Source of the DNA: Balanoglossus misakiensis
Lineage: Eukaryota > Hemichordata
Reading direction: 5' to 3'
Assembly: GCA_040954595.2 (NCBI GenBank)
Contig: CM082583.2
Location: forward strand, 4,278,001 to 4,342,000
Length of the DNA: 64,000 nt
In this document: positions 25,257-38,300 of the stretch, piece by piece
How the letters are laid out: every line of letters starts with the position of its first letter
How positions within the stretch are numbered: position 1 is the stretch's first letter
Notes under the pieces: generated by a model
Databases searched by the model: none
Seen by the model: only the letters and a program-made list of their open reading frames with translations
Told to the model about the DNA's origin: nothing
Translations under genes and position numbers: made by a program

Positions 25257-26465
25257 GATTGAGTGGTGTGTGGGAGTTTCAATTAAACACAGTAGTTTAG
25301 TTGGTTAACTCAAAAATCTATCACAATTTAAGTTTGCTAAAATGACATGCCTAACAATACACAGAGAAAACTTTGATATTTGTAACTGTTACGCTGGTAG
25401 CAATAACTATAGATTCAAACATAAGTCAATAATGTATGGATTGCTTTATATCGTGGAGATAACACTACTGGTATAACACAAGTTACATACGATCCAAGGG
25501 AAAGTTTTCTTCTTTTATGATTTCACTAAATACTCCCCAAATTTGCAAGTTTTTCTTTCTCTCAGTTCTCCCAGCTCCTGTGGGTGAAACGTTGGTTAAA
25601 GTGAAGGGGGTTGTCGCACCACATTTTTTTGTTGATAAACATTACAATTCATCCACAAATCCCTGAAATTAGTTAATGAACGAACCAGCCAACCGTAGCG
25701 TAGACTGGGCATGATAGCATGAACTGAAGATCCTAGTATGTCCTTGTGACTGCAGTGAGGTTTGTGCTGGTATGGGAGGACATATTCTCATCAAAGGGGA
25801 CACCCATGCGGCGCGACGACCGCTTCCCTTTAACATTGTCTGAAAACTGTCCCCACACAGCTGTTATTTGTTTACATGGGTTTGAAACACTGGATACAAA
25901 AGGCCCTACAAACAGAATGTCTCAGCTTTTGTGCAATTTTTAATCGGTGACCATCCGCTGATGTTTACCAACCGATTTTCAGGAGTCATTCACACATGAA
26001 CTTGTCTTTGGACAAGGTCAAGGCCAAATCAGAATGTGAAACAATTGGGGAAATAGGCTAAGTTATGTGTTACTATGGCAACTTATGGGCTTTAGGAATT
26101 TAGTTCTTTGGAGAAAAGATAAACAAACTGTGTATATATATGTCCATACAACTGAATAGCCATTTTTATTTCCTATGGAAAATATTGTACATTTTGAATA
26201 TGCCAGTTTAATGTGTCAAATGCATAATTGGATTGAAAGTTAAGGTTAGAAGGAAAAAAATACAATATTTACTGGAAAAAGAATAATTAAAAAAAAAACA
26301 CAATACAGACTTCAGCTGTTCACAATATCTACCCAAAGAGCACTCTCTCCTAAAATTTGAATAAAAAAATGGGTTTTTGGAACATCAAAAATGTTGCATT
26401 CACCATTTCAAAATCTATCATTTTAAAGTCTTTTTTTCATGCTGTCTGTTTAAGTCAGTGTTTAA

Positions 26466-26471
26466 TTTATT
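26466..26471 (-). terminator. Possible CACTIN polyadenylation signal
   Basis: On the minus strand this reads AATAAA, about 720 nt downstream of the CACTIN stop codon. Another hexamer lies further on at 26165-26170. Which one is used cannot be decided from sequence. Confidence 0.3.
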
Positions 26472-27192
26472 CCTAGTTTGACAGAAAAGCTGCTGCTAAA
26501 AAGCAACAGAATCTTGTTTCTCACTGAGAATGCTGGAATCTTTATCAAATAATTTGTTTCAGCTATACAGGTTCCCTAGTCGTATAGTGACAAGTTATGT
26601 TTTGTTTGTTTGTCTTTTAAAAAAATCTCAAATTCAATTCACTGCTGTGAACTGGAATAAAAAATACATATTTACAGTACAACAACAGAAAGCTCTCCCA
26701 CATGACTTGGTATGGTGCTTTTGACAACTTTGGCCTGAACAGCTGTTTGGGACAAATACAAGTCAAAGCACACCACCATATGTCATGCACTGCTGAAATC
26801 TCAGACTCTGCATGTAAAACACAGGCTTAGTTTCTTTTCAGAGTATTTGACAGTTTCAACAAGCTCTTTACACTTAGAGGTTTAGATTTGATCGCTGCTG
26901 TTTTGTCATGCTACTGACAATGAAAGGATTATATTACTTTGCCTAAATTCTGGGTAAAGAAGAGTCACAGCAGTATCTCAAAATCCATTTCAGAACTATA
27001 AAGAAAATAAGGTATATAATCTTACTTCCACTTGACTCTTCCCTCTACAAAACCCTGTCACACACATTAACTGTAAACAAACTCTGAATGACCGTAATGC
27101 AGCAGCAGCCATTGGTTCATATGGCAGGTGTTGTAGCAATACAGGCAGCTCATTGGTCAGTTTACTGGATGGATTATGCAAACTGCCGGTTA

Positions 27193-30100
27193 CTATCTTC
27201 GGTACCGGTACCGTTTGAAATGAAACCAAAGTTGGAAGATGCCATTGCTGTACTGACAACGGAAACCATGACGATGCGAGTATTCCCATTCTCGATTTAC
27301 AATCTTGAATGCGATGTCCTGGAAGGAAAAGAACAAGAAATTATTGCTGATATGTGGATAGGACATACACTTAATTGAAGTGGCCAGACTTAATTCATTG
27401 ATAAGCTATGCTTTGGTCAAATATTAAGCTGAAGTCAATTCTTAGCTCAACAGCAGGTTTTGCTTAAATGTCACTACATCTTGAAAATTAACCTGTAATG
27501 ATTTGCCATCAAATGATTTTTGTCAATTGGCAGTTCAAGAGTTCAGAATAAACAAAAGAGAAAAATAATATTATAAATTTAGGGATTGCGAAATTCTGGG
27601 AATTAATTCCTGTTGCTACGAAATTTGGTGCAATAGGTTGTGGTTTTAGTCTCACTACTAGACACACATAAATCACGTTTTATACATTGGTTGGATTTTT
27701 CTGCAGGGTGGATTACACGTTGCCAGTCATTCTGAGTGCTGACACTCCTTTCCAAACTGATCGGGTGCCCTAGGCTGTGGGGGTTCCAGCTAGCGAACAC
27801 ATATTGCCTGGCCATGTGGGCTATAGCACCCGTTTGATACCCCCGAGGAACTGTGAGTTACCAGAATGGCATGTAATTCTGGGAACACGATCACATGGGG
27901 TAATAAAGAGGGGCTGTATCTCGAAAATAGGCCAGGCATTATGTGTTCTATTAACACTCATGCTTATGCCCTGACAAGAATTCACATTGGTCACATGACC
28001 CGGTAATAATTGATTGTCATTCTATTTTCCTATCACATGACTGATTCTAGATAGCAAATCATAACAGAGCATGAGCATGAGGTGTGTTTATAAATCTATA
28101 TATCATTTTTTCTGAGTTTCATTTTAATACTGAAACATGTTCTCTATAAATTTCCAGTGACAGCTGGTGTTATTGTTAATTGGAATTTCGAATATTGGAA
28201 CAAACACCTTTTTTCTGGCCAAAACACTAAATGATGAACTAGATCTGATCTTGGAAACGTGTACAAAATGGTATGATCATGAATTAAACTCTGACATGGT
28301 GCTATTAAAACATTCAATCTAGATTTTCTATCTTGCATGATGGCCTGTCATAAAAAATGGTCAATTCCACCATGAAAGTTTACCTCATAGGGCGGTCCAG
28401 CATTGAATTTCAAAAGAGCAAAATCTTTGTTATCGTCACAAGGTGTGAGTATGTACTCCGGAGTGTTTCTCTTGTCAATTAAATCAGGATAAAATATCTG
28501 TTGAAAGAAAACACATCAACACATATTAGAAAGGCAATGCTCTATTCTAATTTCTAATCCACCTAACTTAGTTCATGGTAACAAAGACCAATGGCCACAA
28601 CATATGTTCAAATATTTTTATGGGGGAGGGGCTAAATCTCATATATATATAAAAAGAATAAAAACTAAATAATCTTGATATAAAACACAAAATAATTAAA
28701 GAATGATAAGTAATAGCATAAGAAATATGGGAAGTAGTGTTTACGGTACCAGTATGAGTGTATTGTCAAAATAAGAGTGTATTGTGAAAATTTCACTTGG
28801 ACCATTGAACTGTATAATATACAGTGATTATAAAAAATGCTATCATACAGATTGAGTATGACAGTGATATCTGAAATAAGGAAGAATTTCTGAAAGTATT
28901 GACTGATGTTCTATCAAGTTTTAGATAAGCCCAAATCCCAACAGCACTGGCAATGTGATAGAAGTTCTTTTGTCAGAACTCGATCCACACACACACACAC
29001 ACACAAAAACACTTGGTAGGACAGTTGCTGATTACTTACATTAAATTTATAGCCTTGTACAATTTTGGGGGGTGGGTTGTCCATGTCGTAATGAGTCTGA
29101 TTGTACTTATTCCATTCAAAACCCTGAAAAATAAAAACAAAGTAGTTAGTACCCGTGGCGACTCGTTAAAACACTACATTTTATCGCATTTCCCATATGC
29201 ACTAATAGCTTACCCTCTGAGGTATCATTTCAACATCTTTTGGACAACAATTTTATTACAAACAAGATACCATGGAAACATCTACAGAATGATGTCAATC
29301 AATTAATCTATGTTACTGCACATGATATGATTGTTGTACAAGTTACAAACACTATTTACAATTGGGCCATCCCAAGCAGAAAGGGGTCTTATGGTCATAA
29401 GTATCGCGCTCCCAAAACTAATTCATAACATCCAGAGTGGCTCATAACATTTTATTATCATCTCTAAATAGATTTTTTTTCACTATAACAACTGCAACAT
29501 AAAAACCTATAATTTCATGTTTCTAAATATAAATCTGAATGTAATGGGTTTTAACAGCAGGAATGGTATAAATAATTGGTCATGTTAAAACATGTCTGGG
29601 GTGGTACAAAATGTCATTTCACTTTTTTTTTACCAAAAGGGACACTATATTTTAAGCATGGATATGAGTGAATCGATTTGTTTATATCTTTATGTTGTAC
29701 TAAATGGTTCTTCAGATTGACAATGCAACTGGCTGCTTTCCCCTAGCACGTTGTGCAAGTTCCGTGGCAAGGTTATTGATCACTATGACGAGACTGAATT
29801 TTCAGTCATATGCCAGCTCTTAACACAAAACCATATCAAAGCCAACAGCTGAAAATCTGTATTAGTCTAAAACTCGCCCTGCATACAAATTAATTTGTGA
29901 CAACTGGGTAAGACTGAGGTATGAAAAAAATGCTGAGAAAATTCTTGACGGTGTTAAGGTCAAGTTGAATTCTTGACAGTGTTAAGGTCAATTCAGTCCT
30001 CAGGTCGAGATCAAAAAGAAGTTTTCCAGTAATCTGACCTATCCTGAACATCGAAAATCACTTTCTACATAAAGGCCTTTGAGTTGAGGAACCTTTGGCC

Positions 30101-33100
30101 AAATTCAGGCCAAAATATCATAAGTTTTCTAATTCTATCTCTCTTGTTTCCAATGCTCCTATTTAAGGAAACATTTCTTTATTTTTAACCTTGACCAAGT
30201 CAAATATTCAGTTCAGATGATTTACAAATGCTTCCAACGAAGAAAACTTACCGTGTGAACTCTGTTAAAATATCTGGGTTTTCTGGGTCGGTATTTATCT
30301 GACCACAGATAGAGTTTCCCTGAGGGAACCTCCACAGCAAACGTTGCCTCGTCACGACCCATCCCTTCGCGGGCTTTCTTCTCAAATTCCGCCTCTGCAG
30401 AATCCTATTGAAGAAAAAGAAACATGTCCTGGATTGTAAAACTGAAGATTTGAATTTTTATGTTTTTCTTGTATCATTCCTATTTTTTCAAGGAAAAGTT
30501 TGTTGGTTCAGTAACACACTGCATGCATACTATTGTCTGGAGTACAGCATACATACTGTAAAACGGGTAATTTTCGCGACAGGAAATTTTTGCGATATCA
30601 ACACAGGCAACTGTTACGCAAGGATTCATTTTTGCGTTCTCATATTTTCAATGCAAAAAACATTTTTACGTGACTTTTTATTTTCATGTTGTTTTGGCTC
30701 TTGCGTGTTTCGCGAAAATTTAGTGCTCTCGAAAACAACCCGTTTTACAGTGCATACTTGCTTTGAGAAAAGATGGAAAATGAGAAAGACTTCTCGGTCT
30801 CTACTTTATTACTGTGTCTGCCTGCAGAGATTTTCCTAACTTTCTCAAACTGTTGAATGACTCACTATTTGATCAAAGTCTGACATGCTTGATTTGTATT
30901 TTCATTGCGACTCATCCAAAGAAAAGAACAAAACTGGTATTTACAGGGTGTTTTTTTACCTTTGCAGTGCCTGTTCCTAGCACCTGTCTCCGCGCATGCT
31001 CCAATCGGATCATATCTTCTTCCACGTCAAACAACAGGGTGTCTGGCGGCAAGTCCTTGTTGGTCAGTAAGCGAGGACTGAATTTGCCAAGCTCATATTC
31101 ATCCTGACTTTGTTTCAGCAAATCTTGTTCGGTCAAAACCGATTCATCTCTGTGGAGTAAAAAAGAAACAAGTCATTGTCAATGACACAGTCCTCGCTGG
31201 GTCAAAAAAATGAAAACAGCCCAGCCGCATTGGAGCAAATCACAATGCAAACTGACTGTCTATCTATCTACATAGATAGTGGTGTCACAACTACCACTGC
31301 GCAATTTGCTGGACAAAGGCACAACTCACTCTTTCCCCTTGGCTTCTGCTTCTTCATTCTGATCTTTACTTCCGCTTGCAACAGCTCCATCATCACCGAC
31401 GTTTTTCGTGCCTTCATTATCATCCCCCGCCATCTCCTCTGCCTCCTCCTCATCATCATCATCGGATATCTGTATTTCACCACTTTCTTTCACAGCTGCT
31501 CCATCTTTCTCAAATGACTGTTCATTGTCATCATCAGGCGCCCCAGCCGGGAATAACGGTTCCGGAGCAACTCCTTGCTGTATGTATCACACAATGTCAT
31601 TGGTTATTGATCAAGAAAAATAGTGTCTTGAAAATTTGTTATGCATGACATTAAAGGTATACGGTCACCTATGAAAAATTAGCTATAGTTACCATGGCAA
31701 ATTAAGATCTGGCCAATCACAGATTTTCAGGGGGTGGCACATGCGAAAAAAGAGCGCCACCACGTGTTCTTTAGAACGCTCAAATACGCCATTACAGCCA
31801 TATATGGGCGTATGTAAATTGGAGGAGAGTGTATACCTTTTATTAAACTACACTCCTGCTGGTAAGAAGTGTCTAAATCACACATATATATTTTTTTGAA
31901 TAACAATTTCATCACTCTGGATTTCTGAGAGAAGAGAAATCAGTGAATGATACACTTGCTCTCATTGGCTGCTAAATCGCTTGACCACACCTCAAAACTG
32001 CAAATAACCAATTAGGATGTACAGCACAACACACACCTGCTGTCTCAGTCGTAGGAGTTTATTCCTCAGCCTTTCTTGATGTCTCTCTCGGAGTCTGGCT
32101 CTGGCCATGTGAGCTTTCAGCTGTTGCAGCAATGATTCCCAGTAGCCGATGTCCACAGCGCTTCCACTTTGAATCTTCTGCAAGATCTGATCCTTCAACG
32201 CCAGCAGTTGACCAGACTGAAAAATCACCAGAAGAATGAAAATTTTTTGTTATAGAATCATAAACTTTGAAGATATGAGACTACTGGATTTCTCAGACTG
32301 CAATGGACTATAGGGATATGAAAACACTCTTTTTGTTCAATCAGTATGCAGAATATTTCATTTTTCTTATTTAAAATCACCAAAAGTGCTTTTTTTCAGG
32401 CCATAGGTGACTTCTCAATCAGTATGCATTGTTTATTTGCATAGGTCACTCCAGAAAAAAATATACATGTTTTTAATGGGACAATAAATCCAGAAAATAC
32501 AACATTGTATCTACAGTATTTTGTTAGGAATATGAAACAAAAGATGTGACTGTGACAAAGGGAAAAAGTTTCAATAAAATCTCCACAGTTCCCTTGAGGA
32601 AGTGGTACCATGTAATGTTTTCTTTTACTGAGAACTTTGCAGCCTGACCCCTGGGTGACCTATGGTGATGTTTGGACGTTTTCACCAGAGTCAGGATCCA
32701 AGGATTAATAATATTTTACCATTCTCTGATAACACATGGCTTTATTTATATGTAGGCACATAACACAAAATAAAAGTGACTTACGGTTTTCGCTTTGAAG
32801 ACACTGGCTACTTCGTTGCTGACGGAGGCATTGATGCCCTCACGTCTCTCAACTCCGTCTGTCAACGAAATCAAAAACAAAATAACCTTTCTGAGATAAT
32901 CAAGGCTAGACACATAGTCACAGTCAAACATTACGTGTTTCAATAAATTTTAGGAAGTGAAACAAGAAACTGTAGGTATGATAATGATAGTGCAGACCTG
33001 GAAATATGCAGTTTTGTGATATACTTTTACATGTGCGCTTATAATGACGATAATTGTGATGTATAATTGGGCTGTATAAGTCTAGGACTGTAAAAACCAT

Positions 33101-36100
33101 TTTCGAAAGACTATCATATGTTTGACATCATTTTGATCATATCATATCATATAGATTTGGATAGCCTGTTTAATGAGCTTAAATTGATACCAAAGGCCTG
33201 ACAGTTGTCATGGTAACAGTCCAGATAGGGAATATACAAAACCAATTTGCCCATTATGCCTACATATATGGCCTTGTTATCTTTCCCATAGACTTAACCT
33301 ACAATATTTTAAACCTCAATAACACCAAAACACCTCAATACCCAGATGGCAAACAAATGCATTTTACTCGGTATATGATAGGCTTTCAGAAATTCCCAGG
33401 GCTCATGGTCAACACCGATAAGTCTTCTATAGTACATGTATAAGCAAATGACTTTGAAGTGTAGCAATTTCTCCATTGGGGTCCAGAACACTGCAATACA
33501 TACTCGGGGAAAAACACCAATTTAAGTCAATTTCAGCATTATGAGCAAGGAATGCAAGCAATAAGGTAATTCACAAATTGCTGGATTTTATGTCCTTGAA
33601 CATCATAAACTGAATCAGTAATGACCTTCTTGCTACATGTCTCTACACCTTTGCCATATGATGCACTCGGACTTACTATCTGGTATTTGTGAATAACCTT
33701 GTCTATTTTATACGAACAGTTTATTTGACCACATCACGCACTTCTGTTTGGTCCTATCATTCCTTGAGTTTCAAGGTTTTATCTGAAGTCTAAATGAAAA
33801 TGCACAACCGAACAGAAGCTGTCAATAAAACGGTCTATAAACATGTGTACATGGGCGCCTAGTACAGTGACATTATTTGTAAAGACAGATTTCTCCGAAA
33901 TTTGGATCATTCATAGCACATATGCAACCTAAGGCCTGGATAACTGGTGCATAACTGTCTGCACACAATGCATCAAGCTCACAATTCTCCAAAGTGAGTT
34001 ATTGATTTGATTGGGGGGGGGGGGGGATTCTGCCTTTTAAAGCTTTATACTATAGATGTGATGTGGTGCACCAAACAGTACTGGAAGTCAGAATCGTGGA
34101 CAGCGCCCTCGCAGGTTGAGTGAAGAATATGCTGTCAACTTACACTGACCCTAATATGGACGAAATCACTTTTAACGCACCTATATACAAAACAACTTTC
34201 CATTACTAATTCCCTCAAATGGACACCATACCTGTTGGTTTTGGTTCAATTTTCTTCAGTTTCACCAACTCGTCCTCCGTGATGATCGTCATGTCTTTCC
34301 AGAAACCCACATTCTGACCTTGCTCCAGAGCGATGTACACTTTGATGTCTTCCAGCAAGTCTTCAAGGTCGACAATGGTCAAGCCATTAAGTACTTTGTA
34401 TGGTTCATGCATTTCTACAGCCAGGTCATCTTCTTCTTCTGCACCGATGTACTGGGCTAACAAATCAATGGGTTTGGCTGCAAAAAAACAACAACAAATG
34501 TCACGTCTAAGGTCAAACTATAGTGAAACCAATTCAATAGTATTTGCTGCCTGTTTTCTGTGCTGTGATTGGTCGCATCACTGTCACATAATGTACAAAC
34601 ATTTGTAACTGATACAATCAACGACCAATCATCGGTGAGCAGAATTTGACTGTTACCCAACCAGGCAATAGTTCCAACTTACTGCTACCTGGAAATTACC
34701 TGAATGGGTGCATACATGTACAAAACCAAACATGTGAAATGAAGGTGTCTGTATTTTGTGGCAGAACCCATGCATACACAAAACAATAATGACTGGCCAT
34801 ATTTTGGTTAATAGCATAATGTATGTCTCTTCCCAGGCCTGTGGGTCACCTTAAAATGGTCTTCCCACATGTCAACGGTTAGGGGGGGGGGGGAATTAGG
34901 AGACACCCATTTGCCATGATAGTTAATATGTGTAATCTAGTGAATATGTATTCAATGTGGCCTCATATCTGTCGTGATTTACCTGCACAGATACATGACA
35001 AGAAATTAGCAATGTTTTCTGATACGACTCAGCCAGAAAAATACAAGTTTATACAAGGACAACAGTGAAGAAGACAAAATGAACATTAAATTTTAAAACC
35101 ACACCCACCTCTGGCATCTTGGATTCTTATCTTGGATCTCATCTTTGCTTGATGTAAATGAAACTGAAAAAAAAAAGTTGTTCAGACAATTATTTAGGTA
35201 TAGTAATGTACAGTTAAACCTGTCTAACTGAACACGAAAGAGACTAAAGAAATGTTTCAGTTTGCAGAGGTGTTCAGTTTATAGAGTATGGCTCTACAGT
35301 CAAACCTCTGTCAGTGGCCACCTCTATATAGTGGCCACTTTGTTACAGCCCCTGTGCAATTATATAAAGGCCACCAGTCTATAAAGGACAGTTTAGGAAA
35401 GTCCCTTGACTGGCCACTATAGACAGGTTCGACGTATATAAAAGGGACTGGAAAAGGTGTTTGGTATAAACATGTTTCCAGATAAGACAATGAGCACTTT
35501 CTAGTTCTGCACACTACACGTAGACTAGTCAAAGAATGCCAGAATTCAATGTTTGAAACACTCACAGAATCCTCTTCTGTCTCCCATTCTTTAAACTGTT
35601 CTGATTCTTTCTGTCTCTGCAAAAATTCCATCTCCCGCTCTCGCTCTTCCTTTTCCCGTTCTCTTTCCAGTCGTCTCTGTTTCACTTTTGTCAATTCCAA
35701 CTGTTGTGGGAGAAAAAAATGGGATGACCAAATTATAACTTAAGACATCTCAAATCAGGTCCAATAATCAATATCATACAAGGTAAGCCAATTACACAAA
35801 TGCTATGACCCAAGGCAATATTCTTTCCATCAAGACAACTTTCAGAGGCAGTTGTTCCATTGATTTGCCTGGACACACACACTTCTATCTATCTGCTATA
35901 AAACCCTTGTTCTTTGAGAGGAGATTTAAAAGCTTTATAAGGTAGATGTGATGCACCAATAGTACCAGGAGTCAGAATCCTGGACAGCGCCCTCCCAGTC
36001 ACTAAATGTAATTTTTTGGGGTACAGATGAGGTACATGTACATTTGAATAAACTATTAAGAGCGTAAGCCAGAACAGACTGTTTGGGAGAATTCACCTAG

Positions 36101-38300
36101 TAGTCAATATTACTCACCCTGTTTTCAATTTGTTTCTGTCGACTTATTCTCTTTAATTCTTCTTTTTCAAGATGTGAAAGACCAACTTTGGCATTTTTCT
36201 GTTGAAAGTACATGATGTGTATATAGTTATAACAAAGAAGAATCTTTGAATATTTCAAATATGCAGAGGCAAAATGCTGCACAACATTCAAATAAGTCAC
36301 TTCATATCATAGTCTGTGTGAAACAACAGAAACAGTCACAATTCAGAACATCTTTGACAAGAATACTTGGTACAGTTACTGGAAGAAATCAATGCTTTTT
36401 ACCACCATAAACTCGTTGTTTTCTATGGTAATGTTGGACCTCTAAAGAGGGAACTGGGCATAGGGGTGAAAGGGTCAGAAGTTTTGGAAACCTACCTTGT
36501 CCCAGACGAAGGTTTCTAGTAGATTTGGATCGCCAAAGGGATTGTCAGCATTGGTATAACCCTGGATGTAAAAAAAAAAGAGGACAAAATTGAACAAATT
36601 AACAATTTAATGCAGAATATGGTGAGGATGTAAATACCATCATTTGACAATTATGGTTGCTTCAATATGCTGTTGTGAGAAATTGATGAATCAGTGTTGC
36701 AGATTTGCTAAGCACTGAAAATGTGTGTTGACTGAGACATTCATATAAAATTAAATGTTAATTTTATGATTTTTCTTTAAATGTCCCGATATAACTATTT
36801 CTCTCACCATCATTTCCCTGTCCCATCCCATCCTTTCTTTTTGCTTCCTTTCCTTGGCAGCTTTCTTGGCCAATCGTCTGGCACGCTTCTCTTCTGGTGT
36901 TTCTATGGATTTCATCAACTCCTTCTTATACCTGGAACATGAAGGTAGAAAATGACATAAACAATGGCACTTTGGATAATTTGATAATATACAGAAATTC
37001 GGGCAATTTTGTCGAGCAGTCATCTGTTGTGCAAAAACTGTTTATGCAACTACCTTTCATGTTTTCCTTTTCATCAAAAACATTTTCTCATCACATTTTA
37101 TGTCTGTGTTAGTGAACGCGGAGCAACAGAGACCTGTGTATATTCATAGTTTACCTCCTTTCCTCTTTTGCTCTCACTCTGTCCTCTCGCAGTTTGCGCT
37201 TCTCTTCTGCTCTTTTCTTCATCAGTTTCTTCTTCTCCTTTTTGCTGAGCTTCTCATCTTCACTGGAGCTGCTCTCAGATGAGCTGCCTGTTGCTTCAGA
37301 TGACGATTCTCCACTGATGGAAGGTGATGTTCTTCTTGGCGGTGAACGGGATCTCCTTCTTCCAGACGATGAAGCCTCAGAAGTTGGTTTCCTCCTTACT
37401 GGTGAATGTGACCTCCGCCTCTGTCGCTCCCTTGACCTTGAGCGTGACCTTGAATAGGGAGAGGACTCTGTCCGTTCTCTAGACCTTGATCTTGAACGTT
37501 TTACTTTCTCTGATTTTTGAGTTCTGTGTCTTGACTTTTCTCTACTTTGTAATGGTGATCTCGACCTGCGTCTGGTAGATCTTTCTTCCGAGTGTTCTCT
37601 TTTCTTGGAATATTTTTCTCTAGACCTTGATCTCTGTGGTTCCCTTGACCTTGACCTGTAAAACGAAATCATTTTGGTAATTCAAAAAGTTTCATTCTAA
37701 CTTTCCCCTATTAAACAAAAACCTCATTGCTTGTTTTAGTCAATTCAATCATGGTGACTTTGTTATGGGCAGAAGAACCCTGGGTCTCAGTCTGGTTCCC
37801 TTACAAGATCAATGGCGTTGTATAGTAATTAGTAGCAAGGATAATTGATTTCTCAAACCTTAGCAAAAAGTTAAACTTAAACAGACTGTCAATACTGAAG
37901 AATTCGTCCAGGTGAACGTGATAGTGTGAAGTGAATGATAAGGCAATAAACGCGTGTTGGTTGTGTACATGTTTTGTGACAACGTAAGTCAAACGATGCA
38001 GTTGAGAGGTAACCGATCACGGATAAGTTTTCCATCTAATATGCCGGAAGAGTATAAAACCACGGCAGGACACTCAGTGTAAAAGACGTTTCTTTTTTTA
38101 ATTTTACATGACACAACATTTGCTAAGTGCGTTGTTTATCATCGCTGCTAATGAATGTAGTGGCGCAATCATAGGGAATATTTTTCAGAGATCACATGAA
38201 ACAGTCATTACCTACGCCTTTCCGATCGCTTCTCTCGATCGCGGGATCTATCTTTCGATCTCGATCTGTGTCTTCGCTTCTTTCTTTCCGGCGATCGCAT
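27193..38300 (-). CDS. CACTIN: Cactin, spliceosome-associated protein
   Basis: Cactin is a conserved nuclear protein associated with the spliceosome and linked to Cactus/I-kappa-B signalling. All 16 coding exons were read, 5' to 3': 38300-38212, 37655-37155, 36931-36808, 36561-36496, 36198-36118, 35700-35566, 35163-35109, 34477-34232, 32858-32785, 32216-32037, 31577-31330, 31149-30960, 30404-30252, 29123-29040, 28497-28384, 27318-27193. They total 2466 nt (821 residues) with fitting phases and GT-AG ends; human CACTIN, from memory, is about 758. Order: RS-rich N-terminus, KERMGWDREMM and GYTNADNPFGD, charged coiled coil, conserved middle (DLAVEMHEPYKVLNGLT; DIGYWESLLQQLKAHMARAR), acidic exon at 31330-31577, then the conserved C-terminus (REGMGRDEATF, NRVHTGFEWNKYNQTHYD, FYPDLIDKR) ending WFHFKRYRYRR. 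The last exon is missed by simple ORF finding because only its antisense frame is long. Confidence 0.97.
27775..28085. mobile_element. Diverged copy of a foldback repeat downstream of CACTIN exon 15
   Basis: Phrases ATTGCCTGGCCATG, CTGTGAGTTACCAGAAT, ATAGGCCAGGC, GGTCACATGACC, ATTCTATTTTCCTATCAC and GCATGAGGT occur in the same order here and in the larger copy at 57865-58312. The palindrome is more degraded than in that copy. It sits in the last CACTIN intron (27319-28383). Confidence 0.6.
29940..29996. repeat. Two tandem copies of a 28-30 bp unit
   Basis: The unit AATTCTTGACGGTGTTAAGG recurs immediately as AATTCTTGACAGTGTTAAGG, each followed by TCAA. It lies in a CACTIN intron and has no evident function. 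Confidence 0.7.
30555..30751. mobile_element. hAT-like MITE in a CACTIN intron
   Basis: Terminal inverted repeats ACTGTAAAACGGGT (30555-30568) and its exact inverse (30738-30751) bound a 197-bp non-coding element containing TTTTCGCGA near the left end and TTTCGCGAAAA near the right. The flanks are GCATACAT (30547-30554) and GCATACTT (30752-30759), a 7/8 match that fits the 8-bp target duplication of hAT transposons. Confidence 0.7.
31651..31846. mobile_element. Short TIR element flanked by TTAA in a CACTIN intron
   Basis: The left end reads TTAAAGGTATAC and the right end GTATACCTTTTATTAA, giving inverted AAAGGTATAC ends with TTAA at both borders. This suits a TTAA-targeting (piggyBac-type) non-autonomous element, though the exact border is ambiguous by a few bases. 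A 39-bp stretch of its right end is also found near 48187-48226. Confidence 0.5.
34038..34113. repeat. Dispersed 70-bp repeat, copy 1
   Basis: AAAGCTTTATACTATAGATGTGATG..., ...GTACTGGAAGTCAGAATC... and GGACAGCGCCCTC match the copy at 35929-35999 apart from a short insertion and scattered substitutions. Both copies lie in CACTIN introns in the same orientation. Confidence 0.6.
35211..35450. mobile_element. TIR remnants resembling pogo/Tigger-type MITEs
   Basis: CAGTTAAACCTGTCTAACTG begins one unit at about 35211. A second, CAGTCAAACCTCTGTCAGTG, begins at about 35297 and ends near 35437 in an inverted relative (TGGCCACTATAGACAGGTTCGACG). The CAGT-start, AACCT and TGGCCAC motifs are shared. I infer one or two nested non-autonomous insertions; the assignment to pogo is from the shape of the ends only. 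Confidence 0.4.
35929..35999. repeat. Dispersed 70-bp repeat, copy 2
   Basis: Same orientation and order of matching blocks as the copy at 34038-34113, with AAAGCTTTATAAGGTAGATG at its start and GGACAGCGCCCTCCCAG at its end. Confidence 0.6.

Larger units (their letters stand above)
14661..26400. other. About 12 kb intergenic spacer rich in simple repeats
   Basis: I find no exon that I can support on either strand. Contents: a diverged 75-bp tandem duplication near 15178-15310, GTTT tracts at 18062-18085 and 18150-18182, a GAT/GGT tract at 19567-19604, a small inverted repeat at 20300-20376, a G14 run at 21284-21297, a long foldback at 21764-21903, and a compound microsatellite at 24795-25256. 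The open frames in this stretch lack domain character and consistent splice sites. Confidence 0.5.

Noticed and set aside
24839-25308. Long open frames of MYVC or YIHT repeats on both strands
   Set aside because: They are the six-frame translation of a four-base microsatellite; no start context, splice sites or codon bias supports a protein.
27088-27378. 96-codon plus-strand and 97-codon minus-strand open frames
   Set aside because: They overlap the true last CACTIN exon (27193-27318, minus), which is in another frame and encodes the conserved family C-terminus.
15178-29990. Tandem and dispersed short repeats considered as a CRISPR-like array
   Set aside because: Only two diverged copies each, no regular spacers, and the window is eukaryotic.
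37194-37457. 87-codon plus-strand open frame
   Set aside because: Antisense shadow of the CACTIN RS-domain exon; the Arg/Ser codons give an open reverse frame.
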